Assembly (NCBI GenBank): GCA_027532905.1 | Contig: JAPZUA010000001.1 | Coordinates: forward strand, 975,950-1,039,949 | DNA: 64,000 nucleotides | Direction: 5' to 3' | From: Magnetospirillum sp. | GTDB taxonomy: Bacteria > Pseudomonadota > Alphaproteobacteria > CACIAM-22H2 | Shown: in pieces, positions 18,745-26,905 of the stretch | Numbering within the stretch: position 1 is the stretch's first letter | Layout of the letters: each line of letters opens with the position of its first letter | Program-made: the position numbers and the translations under genes | The notes under the pieces: model-generated | What the model was told of the DNA's origin: nothing | Databases searched by the model: none | What the model saw: the letters and a program-made list of their open reading frames with translations, nothing else

Positions 18745-19362
18745 TCAGCCCGTGCGCAGCGGCGGATTGCCGACGATGGCAAGGAACTCGCGGCGCGTGG
18801 CTTCGTTGTCGCGGAAAGCGCCGAGCATGCGCGAGGTCACCATCGTGACGCCGGATTTGTGCACGCCGCGCGTGGTCATGCATTGGTGCTGGGCGCGCAC
18901 GATGACGGCAACGCCGCGCGGCTGCAGCACTTCTTCGATCGAGTTGGCGATCTGGGCCGTGAGGCGCTCCTGGATCTGCATGCGCTTGGCGAACACGTCG
19001 ATCACGCGCGCGAGCTTGGAGATGCCGACCACGCGGCTGTTCGGCAGGTATGCGACATCGACCGTGCCGAGAATCGCGGCGAGATGGTGCTCGCAGAAGC
19101 TCTCGAAGCGCACGTCGCGCAACACGACCATCTCGTCGTAGCCTTCGGCCTCTTCGAACGTACGCTTCAAGAGTTCGACCGGATCTTCGCCGTAGCCCTG
19201 GAACCATTCTTCGTAGGCGCGCACCACGCGCTTGGGCGTGTCGCGCAGGCCCTCGCGCTCGGGATTTTCGCCGGCCCATTCGAGCAGCGTACGAACGGCC
19301 GCTTCGGCGGCGGCGCGGTCGGGACGAACATGGGCGGAAGGTCGCTTCAGCGGCTGAGTCAT
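18745..19362 (-). CDS. folE: GTP cyclohydrolase I
   Basis: Converts GTP to dihydroneopterin triphosphate, the first step of folate synthesis (205 aa). Zinc ligands are C90 and H93 in SFCEHH and C161 in [11 protein letters not shown]. The substrate-binding stretch [12 protein letters not shown] is at about 124-135. Length is normal for the bacterial type IA enzyme. It lies between apaG upstream and argE downstream on the same strand, with small gaps. Confidence 0.95.
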   Translation of the reverse strand: MTQPLKRPSAHVRPDRAAAEAAVRTLLEWAGENPEREGLRDTPKRVVRAYEEWFQGYGEDPVELLKRTFEEAEGYDEMVVLRDVRFESFCEHHLAAILGTVDVAYLPNSRVVGISKLARVIDVFAKRMQIQERLTAQIANSIEEVLQPRGVAVIVRAQHQCMTTRGVHKSGVTMVTSRMLGAFRDNEATRREFLAIVGNPPLRTG

Positions 19363-19409
19363 GGGTCTTCTTTTTTAGGGGGGAAGATCGGGATCAGTTC
19401 AGACGGCAG

Positions 19410-19802
19410 TCAGTTCAGACGGCCGGGCCGGTCGGGCTGGTCGAGCGAGAAAGCCGGGATCGCGATCTCGAAGGTTTCGCCAGCGTCGGTTTCCATCTGG
19501 TAGCTCCCGACCATGAAGCCGGACGGCGTCGGCAGCGGCGTGCCGGAGCTGTATTCGAAAGCTTCGCCCGGCTTCAGCACCGGCTGTTCGCCGACTACGC
19601 CGGGGCCTTTGACGTCTTTGCGGCGGCCTTGCGCGTCGGTGATGCGCCAATGACGCGCGCGCAACTGCACCGTCGCCTTGCTGCCGTTTTCGATGCGGAC
19701 ATGGTAGGCCCACACGAAATGGCCGTCGTTCGGCGACGATTGCTCGTCGAGATAAACCGGTTCGACGGTCACTTTGATGCCGCGCGTGGTTTCGCTGTAC
19801 AT
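19410..19802 (-). CDS. apaG: ApaG protein (Co2+/Mg2+ efflux-associated domain)
   Basis: Single-domain ApaG protein (130 aa) with an immunoglobulin/fibronectin-like beta fold. Typical stretches are FVWAYHVRIEN, RHWRITDAQGR, GVVGEQPVLKPGE and the C-terminal GSYQM near residue 103. In enterobacteria it is linked to ApaH and cobalt/magnesium tolerance; the biochemical role is unsettled. ATG 19802 gives the standard length. It lies between metZ and folE on the minus strand. Confidence 0.9.
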   Translation of the reverse strand: MYSETTRGIKVTVEPVYLDEQSSPNDGHFVWAYHVRIENGSKATVQLRARHWRITDAQGRRKDVKGPGVVGEQPVLKPGEAFEYSSGTPLPTPSGFMVGSYQMETDAGETFEIAIPAFSLDQPDRPGRLN

Positions 19803-19896
19803 CGCTTCCAGGCCCGTGTTTCGTTTTGAGTGAGACAGGCAACGAAACTGCAATATAGGCCTCAGGCGGGGCCGCGACCAGCGCGCCGGCAGCAAA

Positions 19897-21141
19897 TCAG
19901 CGTTTTTTCGTGCCCTTCGAAGCTTTTGCGGCGGCCGCCAAGCCCTTGGCAAGATCGGCCAGCAGATCGGCCGGGTCTTCGATGCCGACCGACAGGCGCA
20001 GACTGCCGGGCCCGATGCGCAGGCGCGCCTTTTCGTCCGCCGGCAGGCGCTGATGCGTGGTCGTGGCCGGATGGCAGATCAGGCTCTTGGCGTCGCCGAG
20101 ATTGTTCGAAATCTTGATGAGGCGCAGCGCATCGAGGAACGCGAAGGCCGCCTTCTTGCCGCCTTTGAGGTCGAACGCCACGAGCGGCCCGCCGCCCGCC
20201 ATCTGGCGCTTGGCGAGCGCGTATTGCGGGTGCGATTTGTGGCCCGGATAGAGCACACGCGCGACCGGGGCGGCCTTCGCCAAAAAATCGGCGACCGCTG
20301 CGGCGTTGGCCCCTTGGGCGGCAACGCGCAAGGGCAAGGTTTCGAGGCCCTTCAGCAGCACCCAGGCATTGAAGGCCGACAGGGTCGGGCCGGTATGGCG
20401 CAGGAACGGTACGAGCGTGCCGTCGATCCAACCCTGGCGCCCAAGCACAGCCCCGCCCAGAACGCGGCCCTGGCCGTCGATATGTTTGGTCGCCGAATAG
20501 ACGACGACGTCGGCGCCCAGTTCGAGCGGCTTCTGCAGCATCGGGGTCGCGAACACGTTGTCGACGACGACGCAGGCCCCGGCGCGCTTGGCGAGCTTGG
20601 CGACGGCGCGCAGATCGACGAGATCGAGCATCGGGTTCGACGGCGTTTCGAGGAACACGACGTCCGTCTTGACCGACAGCGCCTTGCGCCACGCGTCGAG
20701 ATCGGCGCCGTCGACAAGCACGCTTTCAATGCCCCAGCGCGGCAAGAGTTCCGTCACGATGTAGTGGCACGAGCCGAACAAAGCGCGCGCCGAGACGATG
20801 CGCATGCCGGCCTTGAGCTGGCAGGCAAGGGCTGCGAACACGGCGGCCATGCCGCTAGCCGTCCCCTTGCAGGCCTCGGCCCCTTCGAGGGCGGCAAGGC
20901 GCGCTTCGAACATCGCCACGGTCGGGTTGCCGAAGCGCGAATAGACGAAGCGCGCATCTTCAGGAGCCGTGGGTGTCGCAAAGGCGCGCTCGGCCTCGGC
21001 AGCCGAGCCGTAGACGAAGCCCGAGGTGAGGAACAATGCTTCGCTCGTCTCCGACCATTGCGAGCGTTCGCCGCCGCCATGCACCACAGCCGTGCGCGCA
21101 CGCCACGCCGGATCGCTCGCAAATTCGTTTTTCTTCGCCAT
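19897..21141 (-). CDS. metZ: O-succinylhomoserine sulfhydrylase
   Basis: Cys/Met-metabolism PLP enzyme (414 aa) making homocysteine directly from O-succinylhomoserine and sulfide. The cofactor lysine is K219 in YSATKHIDGQGR. FATPTAPEDARFVYSRFGNP and VDNVFATP (193-200) are family motifs. MetB and MetY relatives share the fold; the MetZ assignment rests on length, close motif match and the SAM-II riboswitch upstream, which in alphaproteobacteria typically precedes metZ, metA or metX. The transcript carries promoter, aptamer and terminator in order before the ATG. Confidence 0.92.
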   Translation of the reverse strand: MAKKNEFASDPAWRARTAVVHGGGERSQWSETSEALFLTSGFVYGSAAEAERAFATPTAPEDARFVYSRFGNPTVAMFEARLAALEGAEACKGTASGMAAVFAALACQLKAGMRIVSARALFGSCHYIVTELLPRWGIESVLVDGADLDAWRKALSVKTDVVFLETPSNPMLDLVDLRAVAKLAKRAGACVVVDNVFATPMLQKPLELGADVVVYSATKHIDGQGRVLGGAVLGRQGWIDGTLVPFLRHTGPTLSAFNAWVLLKGLETLPLRVAAQGANAAAVADFLAKAAPVARVLYPGHKSHPQYALAKRQMAGGGPLVAFDLKGGKKAAFAFLDALRLIKISNNLGDAKSLICHPATTTHQRLPADEKARLRIGPGSLRLSVGIEDPADLLADLAKGLAAAAKASKGTKKR

Positions 21142-21157
21142 CTTTGTCCGCCCTCGA

Positions 21158-21188
21158 AAACAAAAGCCCCGACCTTTGGATCGGGGCT
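21158..21188 (-). terminator. Rho-independent terminator in the metZ leader
   Basis: AGCCCCGA (21188-21181 on the minus strand) pairs with TCGGGGCT (21172-21165) around an 8-base loop and is followed by a T-rich tail. It sits between the SAM-II aptamer and the metZ start, so metZ transcription must read through it. This implies that the riboswitch here can act by attenuation. GGTCGG in the 3' arm can alternatively pair with CCGACC inside the aptamer. Confidence 0.75.
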
Positions 21189-21222
21189 GTCCGGCGGCAC
21201 GAAAGTGCTTTCGAAGCGCTCC

Positions 21223-21284
21223 GACCTTTTAGCGGATTTTTTAACGTGGTCCGCAAGCCGGTCGGCTCAAATCGCCACGAGAGA
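21223..21284 (-). ncRNA. SAM-II riboswitch aptamer (S-adenosylmethionine)
   Basis: The minus strand matches the SAM-II class: CGTGG (21279-21275) pairs with CCACG (21249-21245) to form P1. The loop carries GATTTGAGCCGACCGGCTTG, and the 3' tail TTAAAAAATCCGCTAAAAGG supplies the AAATC that forms the pseudoknot with GATTT, plus the conserved GCTAAAA. SAM-II aptamers bind S-adenosylmethionine and repress methionine-synthesis genes. A terminator and metZ follow immediately, and a promoter ends just before it. Confidence 0.9.
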
Positions 21285-21289
21285 CGTAG

Positions 21290-21318
21290 AATTAGACGAC
21301 CCCGCCCCCGCTTGTCAA
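21290..21318 (-). promoter_or_regulatory. Promoter of the SAM-II/metZ transcript
   Basis: The minus strand has a perfect -35 TTGACA (21318-21313), a 17-base spacer and CTAATT (21295-21290) as -10. The predicted start point is about 21284, exactly at the 5' edge of the SAM-II aptamer, which supports the assignment. Confidence 0.65.
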
Positions 21319-21383
21319 GAAACGCCGCCGCCTCTTGAGATTAGTACCCGGACAGGCTAGAAAATCAGCCGCCGCTTTGCGAT

Positions 21384-21457
21384 GCGGGTGTAGCTCAATG
21401 GTAGAGCCGGAGCTTCCCAAGCTCAAGACGAGGGTTCGATTCCCTTCACCCGCTCCA
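21384..21457 (+). tRNA. tRNA-Gly (anticodon CCC)
   Basis: A full cloverleaf is visible: acceptor GCGGGTG pairs with CACCCGC, the D arm is GCTC...GAGC, the anticodon loop is TTCCCAA (anticodon CCC, reading GGG), and the T arm contains GGTTCGATTCC. The 3' CCA is encoded. The first base pair of the anticodon stem is a mismatch, but all else is standard. It lies on the plus strand between the divergent metZ leader and the end of terC. Confidence 0.93.
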
Positions 21458-21465
21458 GCGCGCGC

Positions 21466-22464
21466 CTACGCGGCACGCGCCGCATCGCCCTTCGTCTTCC
21501 AAAGGCTGAATAGAATGCCGGACGCCAGGATCGCGACGGTGATGCCGAGGCCCCAGGCCGGCGGGAACTTCTCCCAGCCCAAGCCCCAGGCAACGAAGAT
21601 CTTCGAGCCGATGAAGATCAGCAGGATCGCGAGGGCGTATTTTAGATAGTGGAAGCGATGGACCATCGCCGCGAGCGCGAAATAGAGCGCGCGCAAGCCC
21701 AGGATCGCGAAGATGTTCGACGTGTAGACGATGAACGGGTCCGTCGTGATCAGGAAGATCGCGGGCACCGAATCGACCGCGAAAATCACGTCGGCGATTT
21801 CGATCAAGATCAGCGCCAGAAAGAGCGGCGTCATGAAACGCGCAAGCTTGCCCGAGCCCGCCGGCGCTTTGGGGTCGGGAAGCTGCACGAAGAACTTCTC
21901 GCCGTGCAGCTGCTCGGTCACGTTGAAGCGCCGCTTGAGCCAGAGCAAAGCCGGATTGTTCGCAATGTCGGGCTGCTGGTCGCCCATATAGAGCATCTTC
22001 ACGCCCGTGAAGACGAGGAAGAGGGCGAAAATGTAGAGCACCCACGAAAAATTCTCGACGATGGGCGCACCGATGCCGATCATGATCGCGCGCAGCACGA
22101 TCACGCCGAGAATGCCCCAGAACAGCACGCGGTGCTGGTAGAGGCGCGGGATCGCGAAGTAGCCGAAGATCATCGCGATGACGAAGACATTGTCCATCGC
22201 CAGCGTCTTCTCGATCGCGAAACCCGTCAGGTATTCGACGCCGGACTGGGGCCCGAGATACCACCACACCCAGGCGCCAAACAGCAGGCCGAGGCTGATA
22301 TAGCCGGCCGACAGGATAAGGCTCTCCTTCGCCTCGATTTCGCGGTTCTCCTTGTGCAGAACGCCGAGATCGAGCGTGAGCAAAGCTGCGACGATGCCCA
22401 TGAAGGCAAGCCACATCCAAGCGGGTTTGCCGAGCCATTCGGCAGACAGGAAAGCGAATTCCAT
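21466..22464 (-). CDS. TerC/Alx family membrane protein
   Basis: Inner-membrane protein (332 aa) of the TerC family, linked to manganese export and metalation of exported proteins in studied relatives. It has seven to nine membrane segments and the acidic membrane motifs of the family: GFAIEKTLAMDNVFV near residue 77 and LILIEIADVIFAVDSVPA in the second half, whose Asp/Glu residues are the likely metal ligands. ATG 22464 has an AAGGATCT site just upstream. The leader contains nested inverted repeats that could be a structured regulatory RNA. Confidence 0.9.
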   Translation of the reverse strand: MEFAFLSAEWLGKPAWMWLAFMGIVAALLTLDLGVLHKENREIEAKESLILSAGYISLGLLFGAWVWWYLGPQSGVEYLTGFAIEKTLAMDNVFVIAMIFGYFAIPRLYQHRVLFWGILGVIVLRAIMIGIGAPIVENFSWVLYIFALFLVFTGVKMLYMGDQQPDIANNPALLWLKRRFNVTEQLHGEKFFVQLPDPKAPAGSGKLARFMTPLFLALILIEIADVIFAVDSVPAIFLITTDPFIVYTSNIFAILGLRALYFALAAMVHRFHYLKYALAILLIFIGSKIFVAWGLGWEKFPPAWGLGITVAILASGILFSLWKTKGDAARAA

Positions 22465-22535
22465 CGGGAGATCCTTCGAATATCGGCACGCGCATCGGGA
22501 GCGATCCGACATCGCGTTCGCGCCGACAGCGCACG

Positions 22536-22675
22536 CCAGAGGGGCCCGGATCAAGGGTTGCGTTCCATATGGGCAGCCGAACCGGCTTTTCAAGGCTCGT
22601 TTTTCGCGCGTCCCCGCTTGAAAAGGCGCATGCCCCGTCCCTATCTCGCTTTCGTCAGGGTCCGGGCCCCTCTGG
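22536..22675. repeat. Nested inverted repeats between terC and the DUF4112 gene
   Basis: A perfect 15-bp inverted repeat (CCAGAGGGGCCCGGA at 22536-22550 and its complement at 22661-22675) encloses 110 bases. Inside lies a perfect 9-bp repeat, CTTTTCAAG (22586-22594) and CTTGAAAAG (22617-22625), plus smaller complementary pairs (AGCCG/CGGCT, CCCT/AGGG, GGGCA/TGCCC). On the minus strand this would fold as a closed multi-branch RNA about 70 bases before the terC ATG. It can fold in either strand's transcript, so the direction is undecided. The primary sequence lacks the GGGGAGUAGC and CAUAC elements of the yybP-ykoY manganese riboswitch. Confidence 0.6.
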
Positions 22676-22754
22676 TCGCTCACTTCGGCGCGACGATGTC
22701 GGACTCTTCCATCTCAGGCGGGCAAAAAGCGCCCGTCTCCCTTGGGAGAAGATC

Positions 22755-23165
22755 GTGACGCATTCCGCCACAGTCGAAATCGACGGCGAGATTCTGCCGC
22801 CGCCGCGCAAACCGGGCTGCAGCCCCGACATCGACGCCGCGCGCGACCGGCTCGAAGCGCTCGCGCGCACGCTCGACAGCGCCGTGCGCATTCCAGGCAC
22901 GTCGATCCGCATCGGTGCGGACGCGGCCCTCAATCTGATCCCCGGCCTCGGCACGCTCGCGGCCAAGGGTCTTTCGGGCTATCTGATCTGGGAGGCGCGC
23001 CGCCTCGGCGTGCCGACGCGCACGCTGCTGCGCATGGCGGGCAATGTCGGCCTCGACGCGGCGATCAGCGCCATTCCCGTGCTGGGCTGGTTCGGCGACG
23101 TGTTTTGGCGCGCCAACGCGCGCAACATCGCCCTGCTGCGCGACCATCTCGACGCGCAAGCGTGA
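22755..23165 (+). CDS. DUF4112 family membrane-associated protein
   Basis: Small protein (136 aa) with the DUF4112 pattern: SAVRIPGTSIRIGADAALNL, then IPGLGTLAAKGLSGYLIW, and a C-terminal PVLGWFGDVFWRANARNI. Two to three moderately hydrophobic helices suggest membrane association. The function is unknown. It starts at GTG 22755 behind GGGAGAAG. A small hairpin (CGGGC/GCCCG, 22719-22735) precedes the start. It is divergent from terC and shares with it the inverted-repeat region. Confidence 0.8.
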   Translation: MTHSATVEIDGEILPPPRKPGCSPDIDAARDRLEALARTLDSAVRIPGTSIRIGADAALNLIPGLGTLAAKGLSGYLIWEARRLGVPTRTLLRMAGNVGLDAAISAIPVLGWFGDVFWRANARNIALLRDHLDAQA

Positions 23166-23180
23166 GGGCCGAGGCGCCCT

Positions 23181-23963
23181 TCAGTATCCGTCGTCGAGTT
23201 CGGCGCGCAGTTCCTCGAAGCTCGGCACCAAGCCGGTGGCGGCGGCCATTTTGGCGCGGTCGGCATCTTCGAGAACTTCGACCGATTTGAGCCACGCATC
23301 GAGCATCAGGCGCGCCTGGGCCGGCCCCACGATGTCGGTCGAGGCCGGCTTGCCGGTGCGCACCACGACGTTGGCCGACAGGCTGATCTGGCCCGAGCGC
23401 ATGTTGAGAATGCTGACCATGTGGTTGAGCCGCGCGTCGAAATGTCGGAAGGCGGCGGGCAGGCGCACGGCGAATTGCCACCAGATCGGCTGCGCCAAAC
23501 GGTAGAACCGGTCCCAATCGACGCCGCCGTCGCCCGCACATTTTTTGGCAAGATCTTCGGCCTCGTGCACCAGGGCCTGTTCGAGTTCCTCGCCCAGAAT
23601 GAGGCGCGCGAAATGCCGCACACCGTGATGCACGGTGCGCGGTATCTTGTCTTCGGCGAGCAGCTCGCTGAGCGGCCGGAACAGGATGCGTCCGAATGGG
23701 TCTTTACGCAGATGCCGCGCCCAGCGCCCTTCGAGCTCCTTGCCGATACCCGCGAGCGCCACGCGCGCGATCTTGGCGATGAGACCGTTGTTGATCATCT
23801 CGGCCATCGCGGCATTGAGATCGCCGACCTGCAGCGGCTCGGTCTTGTCCGCCTGCCGCGCCTGCACGGTTTCGATGAAACCGCACAGAATCTCGACTGC
23901 GAGAATCTCGAGTTTTTTCTGCTCTTCCGATCCTGCGCCCGAAACGGAATCTCCGTCGGCCAT
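23181..23963 (-). CDS. Conserved hypothetical protein
   Basis: A 260-aa soluble, mostly helical protein that I do not recognise. There is no signal peptide or membrane segment. It is rich in Ala, Leu and charged residues. A notable stretch is DPFGRILFRPLSELL near residue 88, followed by HHGVRHFARLILGEELEQAL; a beta-like segment SGQISLSANVVVRTGK lies near 190. ATG 23963 is the only good start near the frame opening. It converges with the DUF4112 gene and is followed upstream by the OGT-like gene on the same strand, with no sign of an operon. Confidence 0.7.
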   Translation of the reverse strand: MADGDSVSGAGSEEQKKLEILAVEILCGFIETVQARQADKTEPLQVGDLNAAMAEMINNGLIAKIARVALAGIGKELEGRWARHLRKDPFGRILFRPLSELLAEDKIPRTVHHGVRHFARLILGEELEQALVHEAEDLAKKCAGDGGVDWDRFYRLAQPIWWQFAVRLPAAFRHFDARLNHMVSILNMRSGQISLSANVVVRTGKPASTDIVGPAQARLMLDAWLKSVEVLEDADRAKMAAATGLVPSFEELRAELDDGY

Positions 23964-24039
23964 TGCGGATCTCCTTCTATAAGGGAAGATTATGCCGCTG
24001 TCGGGTCACGTCAAGGGATACCGCAATGCAACATCGAAA

Positions 24040-25716
24040 TTATGCGCGCGGCGTTGCACACCAGCGCCGCCACAAAGCGCGATAAAGCCGTTCATAATCC
24101 CGCGCGTGGCGTTGCAGATTGCAAAGTGCGGAGGCCGCCACGCGCGCGCGCAACGCCGGTCGATCCTGGTGCGGTGCAGCAACTGCAAGCCGCGCGGCAA
24201 GTGCTGCAAAACCGGCCGCGTCGTCGGCCGCCCAATCCGCAGCGCCGATGCGCGCCAAAAGCGCTGCCGTCCAGCGCGCCATGATCGTTTGGCCGCGCAA
24301 GGCCACGATCGGAACGCCCATCCACAGCGATTCGAAGCTGGTGGTGGCCCCGTTGAACGGCGTGGTGTCGAGGGCGAGATCGATGCGCTGGTAGAAGCGC
24401 AGATGCTCGACCAGCCCCAGATTGCCGCGCTCGAACACGACGCGTTCCGGGGCAACGCCGAGGCTCTCGAACCGCGCGCGGAAATTCGCGACCGTTTCGG
24501 GGTCGTCGTAGCGCTGCGACGATTTGAGGCGCAGCTGCGAATCCGGCACGGCGCGCAACGCCGCCGCCCACAATGCGAAGGTGCGTTTGGAAAATTTCGA
24601 CGGATGGTTGGCCGAACCGAACGTGACGAAACCGTTGGCGATGCAAGGTGGGGGCAACGGCTCGGGGGCGATCGTCAGATGCGGATGCACGAACATGGCG
24701 CGCGTGCGCAAAGGCCGCTCGGTCAAGCGGTCGTCCGCACCGCCCGCCATCGCGGGATCGAGCACGATGCCGTCGAAGACGTCCGTGCCCGTCGTGCTCG
24801 AATCGTAGATCGAGAGCTGCACGGGTGCCGGCCGGTGGAGTGCCACGCCGAGGCGGTTCTCGTCGAAATGGGCGGCACTCAATACCAGAATGTCGATGCG
24901 GTCGGCGCGCATGCGCGTCGCGACTTGCGCATCCGACATGCCACGCGTCGATACCCAACCGTCGGCGAGCGCTTGGAAGCGCTTGGTGATCGCATCGTCG
25001 GCGCGCGTTTCGGAATAGGCGAAGACCTCGAAACGCGTGCGATCGCGATAGGCAAACAACGCCTCCAGCGGGCGGGCAACCGAATGGTAACGGAAATCCG
25101 ACGACACATAGCCCACGCGCAAACGCCGCTCGGGATCGGGCACGTTGTCGTGCGGCAACGGCGGCTGCGCGGGCGCAAGGGCAGAAGCACGCTGGCGATT
25201 GACCGCAAGTATCGCGTCGGGATCGCTGGCGTCGTTGTAGGCCATCGCGAGAAGCTGGGCTTTGAGGGCGCCGTCGCGCTCGGCATCGCTTGCCTGCGCC
25301 GCCGCTTGCGCAAATGCCGCAGCCGCCCGCGCGGGCTCGGCCAATCCCAGCAAAGCATGGCCGAGCTCGTAGCGGATGCGCGGCGAATTCGGCACGCTCT
25401 GCGCGCACAGGAGCCCGAGATTGACCGCAAGCTGGAAGCGGTTCGTGGCGCGCAGCACGTGGCCCAGGGCCACCATCAGATTGAGATTGGCCGGATCGTC
25501 GCGCAAGGCCGCGTTCAGCATGTGGGCCGCCCGCTCGCCCTGCCCCGCCTCGCACAGCGCCAGCGCATAGTCGCACAAGCACGCGACGTCGCGCGGGCGC
25601 AGGCGCAACGCGCGCTCGAACAGTGCGAGCGACAGCGCGCTGTCGCCCGACTGCCGGGCCGCGACGGCCGCCGCCAGCAGAACTTCGAAATTTTCCTGCG
25701 CTTCGTCCGACGCCAT
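24040..25716 (-). CDS. TPR-containing OGT/SPINDLY-like glycosyltransferase
   Basis: Predicted glycosyltransferase family 41 protein (558 aa), the family of O-GlcNAc transferase and SPINDLY. Residues 1-150 contain tetratricopeptide-like helices (ALFERALRLRPRDV, GHVLRATNRFQLAV, LGHALLGLAEPARAAAAFAQ). The catalytic half starts near 195 with RLRVGYVSSDFRYHSV. Family motifs follow: VFDGIVLDP, TFGSANHPSKFS, LRLKS and DTTPFNGATTSFESLWMGVP. It may sugar-modify a protein such as flagellin or an envelope component. It ends 6 bases after corA in the same direction. Target and sugar donor are unknown. Confidence 0.82.
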   Translation of the reverse strand: MASDEAQENFEVLLAAAVAARQSGDSALSLALFERALRLRPRDVACLCDYALALCEAGQGERAAHMLNAALRDDPANLNLMVALGHVLRATNRFQLAVNLGLLCAQSVPNSPRIRYELGHALLGLAEPARAAAAFAQAAAQASDAERDGALKAQLLAMAYNDASDPDAILAVNRQRASALAPAQPPLPHDNVPDPERRLRVGYVSSDFRYHSVARPLEALFAYRDRTRFEVFAYSETRADDAITKRFQALADGWVSTRGMSDAQVATRMRADRIDILVLSAAHFDENRLGVALHRPAPVQLSIYDSSTTGTDVFDGIVLDPAMAGGADDRLTERPLRTRAMFVHPHLTIAPEPLPPPCIANGFVTFGSANHPSKFSKRTFALWAAALRAVPDSQLRLKSSQRYDDPETVANFRARFESLGVAPERVVFERGNLGLVEHLRFYQRIDLALDTTPFNGATTSFESLWMGVPIVALRGQTIMARWTAALLARIGAADWAADDAAGFAALAARLAVAAPHQDRPALRARVAASALCNLQRHARDYERLYRALWRRWCATPRA

Positions 25717-25721
25717 GAAGC

Positions 25722-26726
25722 CTAGAGCCAATCGGCCTTTCGGAACCGGTAATAGAGATAGCCGCACACCGCGATGATCGTGCCGAGCACGACGAAATAG
25801 CCGTATTCGGTTTCGAGCTCTGGCATGTTCTTGAAGTTCATGCCGTAGATGCCCGCGATCGCGGTCGGCACGGCGAGAATGGCGGCCCACCCCGCGAGCT
25901 TTTTGGTGACGTCGTTCTGGCTCGCTGCCGACAGCATCATCGCCGCGTCGAAGGCCGAGGCCAAAGCCTCGCGCAGATTGTCGATCGATTCGTTGACCTG
26001 CAGCACATGGTCGTAGACGTCGTGGTAGTAGGGCCGCATCTCCGCATCGATGACGGGCAGGCTGTAGCGCTCGAGCCTTGCGCAGACTTCGAGCATCGGC
26101 GACACCGAGCGGCGGAAGCCCAAAAGCTCGCGGCGCAGCTGGTAGAGCCGGTTGACTTCGTCCGACGTGAAGGTCTTGGCGAGAACGTGGCTCTCGATCT
26201 CGGCCACTTCTTCGGCGATCGTGTCGATCACAGGGAAGAAATTGTCGGCCACGAAATCCATCACGGCATAGAGCACATAGCCGGCCCCGCGCGCGAACAT
26301 CTGGGTTTCGCGCTCGCAGCGCGTGCGTACCTCGCCGTACGAGGTGGACGGGCCGTGGCGCACCGCGATCACGTAGCCGCAGCCCGCGAAGATGTGCGTT
26401 TCGCCGAACACGATCGCGTTGTCTTTGATCTGGGCGGTGCGCAAGACCATGAACAGCGCGTCGCCGTAGATATCGACCTTCGGGCGCTGGTGGGTGCGGT
26501 TGGCGTCTTCGACTGCGAGCGGATGGAGGCCGAAACGCTGCTGCACGTGTGCGAGCAATTCCTCGGACGGCTCGTGCAGGCCGATCCACACGAAATCGCC
26601 GGCATCGAGACGGTCGAGGGAAGCCTCGTCGAGCGGCAGATCGCGTTGCTTGATGCCGCCGCGATAGAGGGCACTCGCCACCACCATCGGCGTTCCGTAT
26701 TCGGTTTTGAGATCGGAAAACGGCAT
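25722..26726 (-). CDS. corA: CorA-family divalent metal ion transporter (first copy)
   Basis: Magnesium/cobalt channel (334 aa) with a large cytoplasmic N-terminal domain and two C-terminal membrane helices. The ion-selectivity GMN is at residues 295-297 in YGMNFKNMPELE, and the protein ends with a basic RFRKADWL tail. The domain contains FVWIGLHEPSEELL near residue 50. ATG 26726 yields MPFSDLKTEYG and the standard length. A second, clearly different CorA is at 37695-38687. Confidence 0.92.
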   Translation of the reverse strand: MPFSDLKTEYGTPMVVASALYRGGIKQRDLPLDEASLDRLDAGDFVWIGLHEPSEELLAHVQQRFGLHPLAVEDANRTHQRPKVDIYGDALFMVLRTAQIKDNAIVFGETHIFAGCGYVIAVRHGPSTSYGEVRTRCERETQMFARGAGYVLYAVMDFVADNFFPVIDTIAEEVAEIESHVLAKTFTSDEVNRLYQLRRELLGFRRSVSPMLEVCARLERYSLPVIDAEMRPYYHDVYDHVLQVNESIDNLREALASAFDAAMMLSAASQNDVTKKLAGWAAILAVPTAIAGIYGMNFKNMPELETEYGYFVVLGTIIAVCGYLYYRFRKADWL

Positions 26727-26807
26727 GACAGTCCCCGCCCGGCGCGATTGCTTCGCGCGCACTCTAGGCCATCTCCCGCGCAAACGGGAGGGGGCGTGCG
26801 GCAACGG

Positions 26808-26836
26808 TCGACAGGCACGAAAACGCAAGGTATAAG
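26808..26836 (+). promoter_or_regulatory. Candidate promoter of the 26906-30879 transporter/dioxygenase operon
   Basis: TCGACA (26808-26813) and TATAAG (26831-26836) are 17 bases apart, giving a good sigma-70-like promoter. Transcription would start near 26843. The palindrome TTCGCGAA (26846-26853) lies right at the start and could be an operator. The binding-protein ATG is about 60 bases downstream with GGGGAGGA before it. Confidence 0.5.
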
Positions 26837-26905
26837 TGTGACGTTTTCGCGAACGAGCCACCGGAAAATCCGGGGAGGTCGCGATATTTCAGGGGAGGAA
26901 TGCAG

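Noticed and set aside
22536-22680. yybP-ykoY manganese riboswitch upstream of terC
   Set aside because: The region is highly structured, but the conserved GGGGAGUAGC and CAUAC-type loop sequences are absent.
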